Shown: piece after piece, positions 61,079-64,000 of the stretch
Layout: every line of letters starts with the position of its first letter
How positions within the stretch are numbered: position 1 is the first letter of the stretch
DNA from: Haemonchus contortus
Taxonomy: Eukaryota; Nematoda; Chromadorea; Rhabditida; Trichostrongylidae
NCBI GenBank assembly: GCA_000469685.2
Contig: LS997566.1
Location: 24,202,432 to 24,266,431 of the forward strand
Length of the DNA stretch: 64,000 bases
Reading direction: 5' to 3'
Notes under the pieces: generated by a model
The model's database searches: none
What the model saw: only the letters and a program-made list of their open reading frames with translations
What the model was told of the DNA's origin: nothing
Made by a program: the position numbers and the translations under genes

Positions 61079-61944
61079 GTCAACCTGAACTGAAAAGCGT
61101 ACCGAATTTTTTTGGATCATTGCCCTGGATAGAATCTGTAAGTGAAGGATACCTTTCTTTTTATGTGTTCATTACCCTTTTCAAGAGAAGTACCTCTGTT
61201 CTCATCACACTAGTACCTCGTATTGACGCGCAATGTCATCAATGAATTTCTTAGAGTTGATTGACGGATAGTCCTATTTTTGCAACTCCAAAATACAACA
61301 ATTTCTGCTTTTTGCACTTCAGCTCTATCTTATCAATATGACATTGTGAGTCCCGACTATGTACAAGGAACAATACGTCAGTGCTGTGGGACGGCTCTAC
61401 AAGTTTCTCGATCCATGTGGAAATTTCTATCAAAATGCGTGATAGTCCAAATCCCAACATATTCAACAAGAGCATGACTTCTCGAACATCTTGCACTACT
61501 CCAAAATAAGATTTTTGTTGATTCTTCGGAAGATTTCACGATATCTGGTTGTGCAGCCTATTATAAAGGGGGTAGGTAGTGCTGAGGCAACTCAAAAGGA
61601 ATATCGACCTTCATCTCAAATTGGGCCAACTGCTACAAAGGTGACTAGGACGTGAGTTTTCTAATCGCAGCATTGAGGTATGGTTTGAGCTGCATAGGTT
61701 CATGGTGACAGTCACTATACTCAACCACCCATATCGTGTCTCTGAGTAGGCTCACTGAGCTCAGAATTGACCTGTACAGGATAATTTGGTTTTGAGGGTA
61801 GCTTGAGGTCATAATCATGAAGAAGGCTATGTTTTCACAGGACTAAATTGAATGAAAGGGAATCAGACTTCGATAGAATTTCGCCCAGTCGATCCTTCGC
61901 CACTGCATTTTTAAATCATCAACTTCTGTTAAGCGATAATGGCA

Positions 61945-62400
61945 CAATGGTTTCTGACATTTTGCCCTGGGATGAAGCTGCGACCCTCAAGGAGAACGCA
62001 GGGGCAAAAAACGGCTTGAATAGGGCCTAATCAGGGCCTCCAAACCGACCCAGACGTGAACAGACGGAGGCGGATGAGTTCTCACGGCGTTGTAGATGCT
62101 GTAAAGATTACATCCTTGCACCGGGACCCTTAAGCTGCACGCGGGCAGCTTACTGTAGCCAGCTATACGCAATGACCTAAATAATTGGGCAGCTCGTCCA
62201 AATACCTCTCCCATGCAGCTTTTATCGTTACATTCTCGTCCGAGCCCATTTCACTACTTCTCTGGAGCCTTGTAATAAGTAAATACGTCGATTTTTGCGT
62301 TTTCTTTGACACTTTTGCGCCATTCTGAGCTTTCACTTCCTTTTTTTTATAAGACTAAATACCCCAAAATTATCGTGGACTGTGAGGGCACTGCTTTGAT
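61945..62400 (+). repeat. Dispersed repeat family B, copy 5
   Basis: CAATGGTTTCTGACATTTTG start, then TTGCACCGGGACCCTTAAGC, GCGGGCAGCTTACTGTAGCC, GCTCGTCCAAATACCTCTCC, and the trailing AAATACCCCAAAATTATCGT block that also occurs alone near both ends of the window (312-336, and inverted at 63902-63926). Confidence 0.65.
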
Positions 62401-64000
62401 GCATGACTGAGTTTTTGCAATTTTTTCCTTTTTTTAAGATAGAAACGTCTTTCAAATTTGACTGCTCGCTAGTAAATCTTCGACCTGTCAACACCGATCG
62501 ATTTTGCATAGCCTGCCATCTTGCCATTGTCACGTCCATTGTGGGGGTCGTTGTATGCCAACGTACACATTTTTTTTCAAACTTTGTAGGTCTGCGGGCG
62601 TTTGGCCGTACTATGGTGGAATTTCCTGCGCCTTAAACACCGCAGGTCATCCCTCAATCTCTCTCACCAGTATTCCCACTTTTTGAGGACTCAAAAGCCA
62701 ACAGCCCTCTATAATGGGTTTATTTCCAGTTCTTCTCGGCATGGGAACCAATTGAGAGCCATTACTGGTTGAATAAGCGCAAAAACAGTCGCTAAACCTG
62801 TTACAAACGTAGCATGCAGAAAGATGGGTTTAACGTTTGCGAACGTTGAGTTCAACGAGCGATCACAGCTCCTTCACAGCCACTAGGTTACAGATGTGAA
62901 TCAGTATTCATCGTTAGTCACCTCGTTATTACGTTGTTGGATTTCGCTAAGACGAACCGGACCTACACCCCTTATCAGGATCAGTTGGGAGACATTACGA
63001 TTGGCTTTGCGGCATTCGGTCATTCGAAAGAGAGAGCATATCTGCAATCCTTGTAGCAACCACGATGGATGGCTGACGCAGTTACGATATTGTGACTGAG
63101 AATTTGATTTGTTTCCTACGGTTACGATTCTGTCTGTGTTCTGTTAGGCTATTACTGAAAGCTTCATAGAGGTGTACATTCCCTTTAGAAACACAAGGGC
63201 AGAAGTACTTACAAAATAAACAAGTGGCCTCTCGTTAGGCCCTGTTCATGAAGGGGGCTACGGCTCAGTTTCATAGTAGTGAGGTGTCCTTGCGGATTCA
63301 CGGAAAATGAAAGTATCAGAGAAGAGGGACATCGGAAATTTCAAAAGGCAAGATGTGCTTGAGCGTTCGTTACTCATCCAAGTGTTGCCGAATTCTTATA
63401 AAAACTGCAGGTTGTGCAAGAAAAAGAGTTGGCGGATATGTGATTTCCTCCAGTGTTTCAGGAAAGGTGGTGAAGCCTATGGGCATCGATAGTGAGAGCT
63501 ATGCTGAAAGGTCATTAGTCACTATGTAGACGGATGAGCTGAAAATTTGCATAATTACTCATTACGTGCTATCTTATATGTATAGCATTCATGACAGCTG
63601 AGAGCATTGAGTCACTCTCATACTGCATTCAGTTCTGGCGTTATAGCTTTCATTTTGGTTCCGTTCAGATGTGGAGAGATTTCAAGCCACCAATTCATTG
63701 AATTGACTTGCCACGGCGTGGTTGATCTGAATGAAAACCAATGCTTCTGTGCATTTCTTGGACTTTCCACAGTTCAGGGCCTGAGATCGAAAATAGGGAT
63801 CCTCTCACCTTCGCAATATTCCTTCTTTTTTTACGGGTAGAGATCGTTCGAACATTTTAGTGAGCTCATAAGGAGATCCGTGACTGTACCGTAGAGTGTT
63901 CAAAGGCACAGTTCACGATAATTTTGAGGTACCCGCCGTTTTTATTCGGAAAGCGGAAGTATAGTTTAGGGATAGTTCATCGGTAGTGAAGAAAGCGAGA
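62401..64000. other. No gene recognised; expected myosin tail exons not seen
   Basis: Searched by eye for class V globular-tail motifs (ILELKP, NLIPGLPAYI, VSFWLSN-like stretches) in all + frames without success. 63307-63492 is open but does not align to the tail. Confidence 0.4.

Noticed and set aside
63307..63492. Open frame considered as a myosin globular-tail exon
   Set aside because: No alignment to the conserved tail blocks, and phases could not be joined to 59841.

Overview
The window is eukaryotic and reads as a nematode chromosome segment, most likely from a strongylid (hookworm-like) worm. The reasons are one conserved gene cut into 34 or more short exons, introns as short as about 52 bases with TTTTCAG-type acceptors, moderate GC, and a dense load of small transposons and retroelement debris. 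I found no bacterial operon, CRISPR array, rRNA gene or intact canonical tRNA gene. The genus is inferred; the eukaryotic and nematode style is seen directly.

The one gene I recognise with certainty is a class V unconventional myosin heavy chain (C. elegans hum-2, vertebrate MYO5) on the + strand, 43.4-60.0 kb. I resolved 34 phase-consistent exons (3858 nt, exactly 1286 codons). They cover the SH3-like start, the whole motor with P-loop, switch I, switch II and an acidic TEDS residue, six IQ motifs and a long coiled coil. The cargo-binding globular tail was not found in the window. Its place is either downstream of the window, or the transcript ends early at an in-frame stop at 60022-60024 with an AATAAA at 60572.

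0-43 kb is mostly gene-poor and repeat-rich: a decayed mariner transposase (7.9-8.75 kb), a GC-rich palindrome (9.76-10.06 kb), a piggyBac-type MITE with TTAA ends (21.1-21.4 kb), a Tc1/mariner-type MITE (26.6-27.1 kb), LINE fragments (18.3, 38.8 kb) and dispersed repeat families A-D. A weak candidate for a second, minus-strand gene lies at 27.2-29.2 kb.

Four terminal-inverted-repeat elements carry clear 9- or 10-bp target duplications, and a fifth carries a decayed one. They are at 13.87-14.13, 34.78-35.01, 36.43-40.38, 41.00-41.26 and 41.99-43.30 kb. Four of the five begin with GG or GGG. This suggests Mutator-like (MULE) activity, and the last element ends only about 55 bp before the candidate myosin start codon. 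The myosin introns hold further insertions: a tRNA-derived SINE with a 13-bp duplication, an RTE-like LINE fragment, a degenerate tandem array and long G tracts.
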